DNA of 5,271 bases from Candidatus Dojkabacteria bacterium (GTDB taxonomy: Bacteria > Patescibacteriota > Dojkabacteria > J137), in assembly GCA_020429545.1 (NCBI GenBank), contig JAGQLF010000065.1:1-5271 (forward strand). Reading direction: 5' to 3'. The stretch's first letter is position 1. Each line of letters starts with the position of its first letter. Shown piece after piece: positions 1 to 5,271 of this stretch. The notes below the pieces were generated by a model. The model did not search any database and was not told where the DNA came from. It saw nothing but the letters and a program-made list of their open reading frames with translations. Position numbers and translations under genes: made by a program.

Positions 1-26
1 AAACGCACTTTTTAGTGCGTTTTTTT
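1..26 (+). terminator. Rho-independent terminator, possibly bidirectional
   Basis: A perfect 9-bp stem (1-9 with 14-22) closes on a TTTT loop and runs into a T tract to position 26. Read on the + strand it is a textbook intrinsic terminator for a gene lying left of the window. On the minus strand the same hairpin follows the substrate-binding-protein stop codon by about 40 nt and ends in at least TTT before the window edge, so it may also terminate that gene. This would fit two converging genes sharing one terminator, but the left-hand gene is not visible. Confidence 0.85.
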
Positions 27-62
27 GTTTGTAAATAGCGAGAGAAGCGTTGAACTTAAAGC

Positions 63-2090
63 TTAATCTAACTCCCAGTTTTGAATATTAATAAACCGCT
101 CTTCCAAACTATCTGCGTTTGCAAGATCAACATCTGACAAAACTCTGTTTGTAAAATATAAATACCTAGGATGGTATAAATAAACAACTGGGGCATCTGC
201 TGCAATTAAGTCTTGTATTGTGTCGTATCTGTCTTTTCTAGCATCTTTATCATCTTCTGGGTTAAAACTTCTTGCCAAATCTAAGAATCTATCTACCTTT
301 GGTACTTGAATAACACTAGATTCACCTTCTTGCCTGTCATCATTTTTATCAACTGTTTGCTCTGTACTTACGTAACCAGCTATATTTAATCCTGGATATC
401 TAGTTTGAGAACTGTGATAAAGTTCATATCTGTCTGGATCTACAAATGTTTGCATGCCGTAGAGTATTACATCGAACAAACCTGGTGATAATAGTTGGTC
501 ATTAAGCTCTTGTAAAGACCATGTTTCTGAATTGCTCTCTGAAACCTGATTACCTGACTGATCTTTTCTATTAATTATTGCATCAATTCCAACAGCAGCA
601 AGATCAGCTTTTATTGATTTTGCAACTTCTGATCTATCAAAATTATCCACAAAATAAAGTGAAAATTTGAGAGCTTCACCATCTGAATTAGTTCTAAATT
701 CATTCCCAGATCTCAACTTCCAACCTGCATCATCTAAAAGTTCTTCAGCTTTTTCAATATCATATGTATTCCAACCAGCATCAGGGTTAAAGAAATATGA
801 AATTGATGGAATTGGACCATAAGCTTCTTCTCCTACACCTCTTAATGTTTGTTTTGTAATTTTATCTCTATTTATTGCTGCTGATATTGCCTCTCGAACT
901 CTTACATCTTGTAAAAATTCTGGTGCAATTGAGGTCTCATCAGGTCTTTTCCTTAAATTGAAGTACAATCCCCAAAACTGATTATATAAAACATCGCTCA
1001 CATGTTCTTGTATTTGAGTATATTCCTTAAGCCTATCTTTATATTCTACAGATAATGTCGCTAAAGAATGTATTTCTGCATTTTGTAGAGCAGAGATTGC
1101 ATCGTTTAATGTAGTAAAATATTCAAATCTAATTGAAGTTACGTCAATATTATTTGAGAATAAACCATGTTTCTTATTAATTTCGACAGTAATCGAATTT
1201 TCACCAGTATGTTTCAGTTTATATAAACCCGTCCCTACTGGGTTCCTAAATAATGATGGTTCAGCTGTATCTACATTTGATGAGTTAATATCTTTTGCAG
1301 AATTTGCCGAAACAATATTAAAACTAATTAGCTCGAGAAAATTAGAAAAAATAGGATAGGTTACCCTAGGACTAACATCACATGGTACAGTTGTTTCTTC
1401 GTTGGGCTTGGTACAAACTCTGATAGTGTTATTATTAACTTTAACCCACTGAAGCTGTTTCATTGTTTTGGTATATATATTAGATGCAGTATCTTCATTC
1501 AATGAAGCATATAATTGAAATGTGGCAATAACATCATCCGCTGTTAATTTATGTGAAGAACCTGGAACACTATCGTGCCACTCCACATTATCTTTTAGTA
1601 CAATCTCATAATTTGCTCCTGGAAGAAGGGTAATAATCTCCTTGGCAAGAATATTCTGTACACCTCCTACATAGGTACCTTGTTCATCAGCAACGTATTG
1701 ATATCTAATTAAAGGCTCGTATATCAAAGCTACTAAATCCTTTTCTAGCTGAATGTTTGAAGGTAGAACTGGATTAATTTTATTTATTTTTTGAACGTTA
1801 CCGTTTGAATCAATCCCCATTACAACTCCCTCTATTAAGAGCCCCCTAGTTGAACCTAAAACATGAGGTACTCCCGACACTAAAAGTGGAAGTGTAAATA
1901 GCAAAAACACAAGCGTAGCAAGTGTATAGTGTGAGTATGGAACACTTGAGAGATAAAGTTTAATAAATTTTTTATTATATGGTTGCTCTGGGTCAAAATA
2001 TTCAGGATAGTTCCAAAATGAATTCCTTATCCTATATAGATTACTTTCTATTACTAATAGAATTTTAAACAAAAAGTTAATAATAAACAT
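63..2090 (-). CDS. Membrane-anchored ABC transporter substrate-binding protein, family 5 (peptide/nickel type)
   Basis: This is a 675-aa extracytoplasmic solute-binding protein of the SBP_bac_5 (OppA/DppA/NikA) family, which captures oligopeptides or related solutes for an ABC importer. Family landmarks appear in order: LIYEPLIRY (122-130), WHDS...LTADDVIATF (171-191), NPVGTGLYKL (283-292), VREAISAAINRDKI (398-411), YDIEKAEELLDDAGW (443-457), FVDPDRYELYHSSQ (549-562) and DAPVVYLYHP (632-641). Residues 1-54 are basic and probably cytoplasmic. A hydrophobic segment at about 55-76 should act as an uncleaved anchor; there is no lipobox cysteine. The only cysteines are C226 and C237, a possible disulfide. 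At 675 aa it is longer than typical members (about 500-550), with polar stretches near 510-535 and 575-600. No permease or ATPase gene adjoins it, so the substrate cannot be assigned. The ATG has no Shine-Dalgarno sequence, so the exact start is less certain than the family. Confidence 0.93.
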   Translation of the reverse strand: MFIINFLFKILLVIESNLYRIRNSFWNYPEYFDPEQPYNKKFIKLYLSSVPYSHYTLATLVFLLFTLPLLVSGVPHVLGSTRGLLIEGVVMGIDSNGNVQKINKINPVLPSNIQLEKDLVALIYEPLIRYQYVADEQGTYVGGVQNILAKEIITLLPGANYEIVLKDNVEWHDSVPGSSHKLTADDVIATFQLYASLNEDTASNIYTKTMKQLQWVKVNNNTIRVCTKPNEETTVPCDVSPRVTYPIFSNFLELISFNIVSANSAKDINSSNVDTAEPSLFRNPVGTGLYKLKHTGENSITVEINKKHGLFSNNIDVTSIRFEYFTTLNDAISALQNAEIHSLATLSVEYKDRLKEYTQIQEHVSDVLYNQFWGLYFNLRKRPDETSIAPEFLQDVRVREAISAAINRDKITKQTLRGVGEEAYGPIPSISYFFNPDAGWNTYDIEKAEELLDDAGWKLRSGNEFRTNSDGEALKFSLYFVDNFDRSEVAKSIKADLAAVGIDAIINRKDQSGNQVSESNSETWSLQELNDQLLSPGLFDVILYGMQTFVDPDRYELYHSSQTRYPGLNIAGYVSTEQTVDKNDDRQEGESSVIQVPKVDRFLDLARSFNPEDDKDARKDRYDTIQDLIAADAPVVYLYHPRYLYFTNRVLSDVDLANADSLEERFINIQNWELD

Positions 2091-2121
2091 GACTACAGAA
2101 TTTTAATATTACAACTTTAAA

Positions 2122-2127
2122 ATTATA
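2122..2127 (-). promoter_or_regulatory. Candidate -10 element for the binding-protein gene
   Basis: A perfect TATAAT on the minus strand lies 31 nt before the ATG, which would give a leader of roughly 25 nt. No good -35 box sits at the usual spacing. TTGGCA at 2154-2149 resembles TTGACA but is 21 nt away, which is too far for a normal sigma-70 promoter. The perfect hexamer and its position are the only support. Confidence 0.4.
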
Positions 2128-2140
2128 CAATAAATGATGA
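2124..2140. repeat. Imperfect 17-bp direct repeat, copy 1
   Basis: On the + strand this is tatacaaNNNatgatga, matching the copy at 2183-2199 at 14 of 17 positions, with the differences confined to three adjacent central bases. It overlaps the candidate TATAAT element of the downstream gene, as a repressor or activator site might. Function is not shown. Confidence 0.45.
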
Positions 2141-2182
2141 ACTAAATATGCCAAAAGATGGCTTTGTAATTCTGTATCTTGG

Positions 2183-2199
2183 TATACAAGTGATGATGA
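2183..2199. repeat. Imperfect 17-bp direct repeat, copy 2
   Basis: This is the second copy of the tatacaaNNNatgatga element, 59 bp from the first and in the same orientation. It also lies within a short dyad, CTTG-TATAC-CAAG (2178-2190 on the minus strand). It could be a second operator or a duplicated promoter element; both are inference. Confidence 0.45.
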
Positions 2200-2204
2200 T
2201 CTTT

Positions 2205-2231
2205 ACACTAGATAATAAAAATCTCTAGTAT
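2205..2231 (-). terminator. Weak stem-loop directly after secG
   Basis: An 8-bp stem including one G-U pair (2231-2224 with 2212-2205 on the minus strand) encloses an 11-nt T-rich loop and starts at the last base of the secG stop codon. No T run follows, so it is not a convincing intrinsic terminator. It may be an RNA-stabilising 3' hairpin or chance. Confidence 0.25.
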
Positions 2232-2464
2232 TATACTCCTAATACAGCAATTCCAAGTGATAGTACTGCAAACAGAATGCCTAGTACAATTGTTCCATTG
2301 TATAGAAATGCTTCAAAACCTCTTCTTGATTTGTAAAGATCTCCACCTGATGATCCGCCAAATACTGCCCCTAGTCCTCCACTTCTTGTTTGAAGAAGTA
2401 CAAAAATTATTATGAAGAAAGCATCTAGTGCCAGAATGTATTTTATTATTGAGTCTATGTTCAT
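2231..2464 (-). CDS. secG: Preprotein translocase subunit SecG
   Basis: SecG is the small accessory subunit of the SecYEG channel and assists SecA-driven export across the cytoplasmic membrane. The 77-aa length is normal for the family. It has two membrane helices (about 5-25 and 56-77) joined by the diagnostic glycine-rich cytoplasmic loop: LLQTRSGGLGAVFGGSSGG (23-41) followed by a basic KSRRG (45-49). There is no C-terminal extension. The ATG overlaps the TGA of the preceding gene as ATGA, so its translation is probably coupled to that gene. Upstream there is only a weak purine-rich AAAAGAAA instead of a clear ribosome-binding site. The start is further supported by the first helix beginning a few residues in, as usual for SecG. 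Confidence 0.95.
   Translation of the reverse strand: MNIDSIIKYILALDAFFIIIFVLLQTRSGGLGAVFGGSSGGDLYKSRRGFEAFLYNGTIVLGILFAVLSLGIAVLGV
2461..2464 (-). other. ATGA stop/start overlap coupling two genes
   Basis: The TGA of the four-helix membrane protein gene (2463-2461) shares two bases with the secG ATG (2464-2462). Such overlaps usually allow the terminating ribosome to restart on the next gene, which suits the weak ribosome-binding site before secG. It also shows that TGA is a stop here, arguing against the UGA-glycine code of some Patescibacteria. Confidence 0.85.
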
Positions 2465-2868
2465 TTTCTTTTACTTAATGATTGAAGTGCCACAATTATA
2501 GCTGATGAAACCAAACTAATCAAAATTAATCCTAGCACTTTGTCCTCAACCCCCATTGTTAAAGAAGAATGAAAGAAGCTAACTTTACCTTTATCTGCTA
2601 ACGTAAAAAATCCAAATAGATAATATCCTAAAAAATAGAATATAAAATTGACTACTAATCCTCCCATAAGCAAGGCACCGTTACTCTCCCTTATTTTGAA
2701 AAAGCCCAAAACAGCAGGTAGTGCTGCCACAACCAAACCAAAAACAAAAGCCGAAATAAAAACACCATCAAAATTTCCTTTGTTTGTAAAATTTAATAAT
2801 CCTCCAAAAATATACGCTATGAAATAAAACACAAAGAAACCTATTGCCCAATCGCTAAAAACTTTCAT
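2461..2868 (-). CDS. Four-helix integral membrane protein of unknown function
   Basis: This 135-aa, very hydrophobic protein is not one I can name. Predicted membrane helices lie at about 6-26, 34-56, 62-90 and 109-130, with a basic C-terminus (SKRK). The arrangement is one helix, then a short polar stretch, then a small-residue helix pair around a proline (AALPAVLGF, 48-56), then a last helix. This loosely recalls the YvlD / '4-TMS phage holin superfamily IV' (PF04020-like) fold, but I see no diagnostic motif and treat it as a weak idea. It starts 58 nt after ftsX and overlaps secG by four bases, so it is almost certainly a real gene co-expressed with secG. A role linked to export or the envelope is inferred only from that position. 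The ATG lacks a Shine-Dalgarno sequence. Confidence 0.85.
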   Translation of the reverse strand: MKVFSDWAIGFFVFYFIAYIFGGLLNFTNKGNFDGVFISAFVFGLVVAALPAVLGFFKIRESNGALLMGGLVVNFIFYFLGYYLFGFFTLADKGKVSFFHSSLTMGVEDKVLGLILISLVSSAIIVALQSLSKRK

Positions 2869-2926
2869 AATAGTATAAGAATAAAAATTTAAAATTCTGA
2901 GTACTCACATAAGTACACAATATTAT

Positions 2927-4054
2927 TTATCGAATATATCTCCTAATAGAAAAATAACTACTGATTGAACCTAAAAAGAAACCTACACCAGCCAAAGCCA
3001 AAATAAATAATACTTTTTCTGGATTAGTCAAAACAGGCCAACTTAACTGATCAAACATATCATAAAGATATTTAGCTAATGTTGAATCTTTATTTACTTC
3101 AAATATTAAAAAATATAAGCCTCCAATTACGCCTGTTGATAGCAATGCACCTAGTGTTCCATAAAAGCCGCCTTCCAAGATATATGGTGCACGAATAAAC
3201 GTTAGACTTCCTCCCACAAGTTGCATTACACCTATTTCATCTTTTTGATTATATAATCTGAATTCTACTGTCATAAAGATAAAGATACTTACAAACACGA
3301 AAAGCAACGAAAGAGTTGCAATTCCTAAAATTCTAACTTTAAAAAAAACATCTTTTAGAGTTTCTAAGTTTTCATTATCTACAAGTAATTTTATTGGCTC
3401 ATCTCCTGGTTCATCACTATATTTGTATCTAATTTCCTCTTCACCAGTTACATTACCTAAACTAGTAGTATTTGAATCTGAGTTATCTGGAATTTCTGCT
3501 GCATTATCTAATGTTTCAGCATCTGATGTAGTATTCTCTTCTAAATTCTCAACCTGATCTACATTATCTTCATCACCTTCGATGTCAACTATTATAAGTT
3601 TTGCAAGTTCATTATTAATATCTTTTTGTAACTTTGCCTGTACTTCTGAAATGTCGTTCAGCGAGTCAATTTTTATTTCTAAACTTGATGGAAGTTTTTT
3701 TTCATCAAACCTTGTTAAAACTTGATATTGTTCTGGTACAACTCTTGAAGTATATGCTGAATAAAACTCGAATGCTTGTTCTTCTGACATATAAACTATC
3801 TCACTAATTTTAGGATCTGTTTCCCATTCGGATTTTAGCCTATTAATAATTTCTTGATCTGTACCGACATTAAAAAATACAAGCATATTACTTTTGCTTT
3901 CAATATATCCTATATAAAGATTTGCAACTAAGGCCATTCCTCCAAAAATACTTGCAACTAAAAATTCAAGAGTCATAACAAAAACAGAAGCCCAGCCAAC
4001 CCAGCCAATTCGCGCTATATGTTTCCTTGTGTTTGTTAAAATTCTTCTTATCAT
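2927..4054 (-). CDS. ftsX: Cell division protein FtsX (permease-like subunit of FtsEX)
   Basis: FtsX is the membrane half of the FtsEX complex, which passes ATP-driven conformational change from FtsE to cell-wall hydrolases outside the membrane at division. The 375-aa protein has the family layout: a short cytoplasmic start (MIRRILTNTRKHI), TM1 at about 22-46, an external domain at about 50-235 containing LPSSLEIKI (121-129), TM2 at about 240-264, a cytoplasmic segment IGVMQLVGGSLTFIRAPYILEGG (274-296), TM3 at about 297-318, TM4 at about 345-368 and a basic end (RRYIR). It is longer than typical FtsX (about 300 aa) because of an acidic D/E/N/S/T-rich insertion at about 157-218, just before TM2. 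It follows ftsE by 97 nt rather than overlapping it, and a promoter candidate lies in the gap. No Shine-Dalgarno sequence precedes the ATG. Confidence 0.95.
   Translation of the reverse strand: MIRRILTNTRKHIARIGWVGWASVFVMTLEFLVASIFGGMALVANLYIGYIESKSNMLVFFNVGTDQEIINRLKSEWETDPKISEIVYMSEEQAFEFYSAYTSRVVPEQYQVLTRFDEKKLPSSLEIKIDSLNDISEVQAKLQKDINNELAKLIIVDIEGDEDNVDQVENLEENTTSDAETLDNAAEIPDNSDSNTTSLGNVTGEEEIRYKYSDEPGDEPIKLLVDNENLETLKDVFFKVRILGIATLSLLFVFVSIFIFMTVEFRLYNQKDEIGVMQLVGGSLTFIRAPYILEGGFYGTLGALLSTGVIGGLYFLIFEVNKDSTLAKYLYDMFDQLSWPVLTNPEKVLFILALAGVGFFLGSISSYFSIRRYIR
3401..3586 (-). other. Acidic low-complexity insertion in the FtsX external domain
   Basis: This encodes FtsX residues about 157-218, rich in D, E, N, S and T and nearly free of hydrophobic and basic residues until the last part. 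It lies between the folded external domain and TM2, so it should be a flexible, negatively charged stretch outside the membrane. Ordinary FtsX proteins pass from the external domain to TM2 without it. It remains in frame and both flanks match the family, so it is not a frameshift. Confidence 0.75.
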
Positions 4055-4090
4055 CTTTTTTATAGAGTCTTAAAAACTAGTAGGTATAAC

Positions 4091-4119
4091 ATTATATTTA
4101 CATTTTAAACTCAAGTCTA
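4091..4119 (-). promoter_or_regulatory. Candidate sigma-70 type promoter for ftsX
   Basis: On the minus strand TAGACT (4119-4114, four of six bases match TTGACA) is followed after exactly 17 nt by a perfect TATAAT (4096-4091). Transcription would start near 4084, giving a leader of about 30 nt before the ftsX ATG. It may drive ftsX, the membrane-protein gene and secG independently of ftsE. It is the best promoter match in the window, though AT-rich DNA makes TATAAT common. Confidence 0.5.
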
Positions 4120-4153
4120 TAAAGAAATCTGTTTTAATGGGCTTACCAAATAA

Positions 4154-5271
4154 TTAACTATCTTTTACCACTTTTTCAAGTGCCTTAGCAATCATTATTA
4201 CTTCTTCAGGGTCTATATTAATTTTATCTGTTAGTGCTTCTGGTCCGTCTTCTAGAATTTTTCCAATAGTGTCATAACCATCCTTTTGTAACTGTTTTAT
4301 TAAACTTTTTGGTAAATTTAAAAAATTTACTTCCATTTCAGAGTATTCATTAAGTTTTTTTTGAAGAGTTTTTGAAATTCCTTTACCTTTTTCATCTTTT
4401 TTATTGCTTACATCTTCTGTCTTTTTCCTTGAAGATGCTAAACCTGTTGTGACATTTACCTTTTCTTCTGACTTCTCTTCAGATTCAGATTCACCATCTG
4501 TTTTTGTTTCAATCTCTGTTTTGCTTGTCTTTTTGATAGATACATCTTTACTATCTGTTTCTTCTTCTACTTTTACAGGTGGTATTTCATCTTCAATTAA
4601 TTCATCTGTATCTTCTTTTGATTCAGTAGAAGCATTCTGTGTCTCGATATTTTCTGGAGCTTTAGAATCACCTCCAAATAATTTTGAAAGAAATCCTCTT
4701 TTATTAGGCTTTTCACTTGATTCCTCTTCAAATTCTTCTTGACCCACACCTGTCTTTTTTGGAGAACTTAGATTTACTTTAAAAGATGTTTTTGCCTTTT
4801 TCTCTGGCTCATTATGAACTTCTTCCATTATTTCCTTTAATTCCTCTTCTTCTTTCTTTGTACTAAATTCATATTGACCTTCATTATCATCTCTAACTAT
4901 ATTTCCATTTTCCATTTGTATCACTCTTTTGTTTAAAGTATTTACAATGTCTGTACCATGAGTAGACATAATAACTGTTGTTCCCCAGTTATTAATTTTA
5001 GCCAAAACTTGTACAATGTCCCACGCACTAGCAGGGTCTAAATTTCCAGTAGGTTCATCTGCAATTAAAATTTTTGGATTATTAGCAATTGCTCTGGCAA
5101 TGGCTACTCTTTGTTGCTCACCTCCTGATAATTGAACTGGAAATGCTTTCATTCTATTAGTTAACCCAACAACATCTAGAACATATGGCACAGCTTCTTT
5201 AATTTCTTTTGGCTTTTTGCCAGCAGCTTCCATTGCAAAAGCAACATTTTCATAAGCAGTTTTATCTTCTA
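4154..5271 (-). CDS. ftsE: Cell division ATP-binding protein FtsE, 5'-partial, with long C-terminal extension
   Basis: FtsE is the cytoplasmic ABC ATPase that powers FtsX. The gene runs off the right edge: the frame stays open past the first in-window ATG (5233), and the preceding residues DKTAYENVAFA continue the FtsE Q-loop region, so that ATG is internal. Walker A and about 90 N-terminal residues lie outside. Numbered from that internal ATG, the protein shows LSGGEQQRVAIARA (35-48, ABC signature), ILIADEP (55-61, Walker B), GNLD (63-66, D-loop) and STHGTDIV (90-97, H-loop). The ATPase core ends near residue 122. About 237 further residues follow, where ordinary FtsE (about 220-230 aa in total) stops: an E/K/S/T-rich linker, then a compact helical domain at about 305-356. 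The shared frame and the absence of an internal stop argue for a true fusion. ftsX follows after 97 nt. Confidence 0.96.
   Translation of the reverse strand, partial: EDKTAYENVAFAMEAAGKKPKEIKEAVPYVLDVVGLTNRMKAFPVQLSGGEQQRVAIARAIANNPKILIADEPTGNLDPASAWDIVQVLAKINNWGTTVIMSTHGTDIVNTLNKRVIQMENGNIVRDDNEGQYEFSTKKEEEELKEIMEEVHNEPEKKAKTSFKVNLSSPKKTGVGQEEFEEESSEKPNKRGFLSKLFGGDSKAPENIETQNASTESKEDTDELIEDEIPPVKVEEETDSKDVSIKKTSKTEIETKTDGESESEEKSEEKVNVTTGLASSRKKTEDVSNKKDEKGKGISKTLQKKLNEYSEMEVNFLNLPKSLIKQLQKDGYDTIGKILEDGPEALTDKINIDPEEVIMIAKALEKVVKDS
4166..4321 (-). other. Helix-hairpin-helix-like domain at the FtsE C-terminus
   Basis: FtsE residues 305-356 (numbered from the ATG at 5233) read as LPKSLIKQLQKDGYDTI (307-323), GKIL (324-327), EALTDKINI (332-340), then EEVIMIAKALEKV (343-355). 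The spacing of L, G, T-I, I-L, L, I and the final amphipathic helix resembles the small helical modules of the RNA polymerase alpha C-terminal domain and NusA C-terminal repeats (tandem helix-hairpin-helix type). The assignment is by eye. These folds bind DNA in some proteins and protein partners in others, so no ligand is claimed. Confidence 0.45.

Larger units (their letters stand above)
2094..2176 (-). repeat. 9-bp inverted repeat flanking the leader of the binding-protein gene
   Basis: On the + strand TACAGAATT (2094-2102) is the exact reverse complement of AATTCTGTA (2168-2176), with 65 nt between them. The arm nearest the gene ends three bases before the ATG at 2090. A transcript starting upstream of 2176 could therefore pair its 5' leader with the start region. 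A smaller GC-rich hairpin (GCCA/TGGC, 2150-2162, five-base loop) lies inside. A regulatory role is inference; in AT-rich DNA a 9-bp match may be chance. Confidence 0.35.

Noticed and set aside
2869..2877. TATACT three bases before the four-helix protein ATG, as a leaderless promoter
   Set aside because: A -10 element this close would place transcription start inside the coding sequence, and no -35 lies at the right spacing. TATA-like words are common in this DNA.
2901..2916. Hairpin GTACT/AGTAC between ftsX and the next gene as a terminator
   Set aside because: The stem has only five pairs, mostly A-T, and no T run follows in either direction; continued transcription to secG is more likely.
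3401..3586. Frameshift or assembly error as the cause of the acidic FtsX stretch
   Set aside because: Both flanks match FtsX in the same frame with no stop, and the composition is typical of disordered linkers rather than out-of-frame translation.
4055..4064. TATAAA just before the ftsX ATG as a second, leaderless promoter
   Set aside because: It lies only four bases from the ATG with no -35 match at 17 nt; the element at 4119-4091 is a better candidate.
4404..4742. A 112-aa open frame on the + strand, rich in S, F and V
   Set aside because: It lies antisense inside ftsE, opposite the E/K/S-rich linker, whose codons read as S/F/L/V on the other strand. It has no family resemblance and is a compositional shadow.
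5231..5233. ATG at 5233 as the start of the FtsE protein
   Set aside because: The frame continues upstream to the window edge with the conserved FtsE segment TAYENVAFA, and the Walker A motif would be lost. The gene is 5'-partial.
1..5271. CRISPR array, tRNA/rRNA gene, insertion sequence or defence/toxin system
   Set aside because: I saw no regularly spaced repeats, cloverleaf, terminal inverted repeats with a transposase, or effector motifs; coding density by envelope housekeeping genes leaves no gene-free stretch above 140 nt.

Overview
All five protein-coding genes in this AT-rich window lie on the minus strand. The window most resembles a Candidate Phyla Radiation (Patescibacteria) genome. 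This placement is inferred from the gene set, the heavy A/T bias, the lack of Shine-Dalgarno sequences, and FtsE/FtsX proteins with long charged insertions; no phylogenetic marker was tested. The reading frames use the standard bacterial code: TGA is a stop (end of the 135-aa gene), and tryptophan is read from TGG.

In transcription order (right to left), the first gene is a 5'-truncated ftsE. It is the ATPase of the FtsEX division complex, with an unusually long charged C-terminal tail ending in a small helix-hairpin-helix-like domain. A 97-nt gap with a good promoter candidate follows, then ftsX, the membrane partner, which carries an acidic insertion in its external domain. After 58 nt comes an unrecognised four-helix membrane protein, which overlaps secG by an ATGA junction. 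A 140-nt spacer with direct and inverted repeats precedes a membrane-anchored family 5 (peptide/nickel type) substrate-binding protein. A strong hairpin plus T-run closes the left edge.

All five genes act at the cell envelope: division signalling (FtsEX), protein export (SecG), solute capture (the binding protein) and one unknown membrane protein. No transporter permease and no FtsX-activated murein hydrolase (EnvC/RipC/PcsB type) is visible. The roughly 1,630 visible residues contain only two cysteines, both in one short loop of the exported binding protein. The region is mainly housekeeping. The most unusual parts are the FtsE tail, the FtsX insertion, the cysteine pair and the structured secG/binding-protein spacer; I see no defence system, mobile element, RNA gene or CRISPR array.
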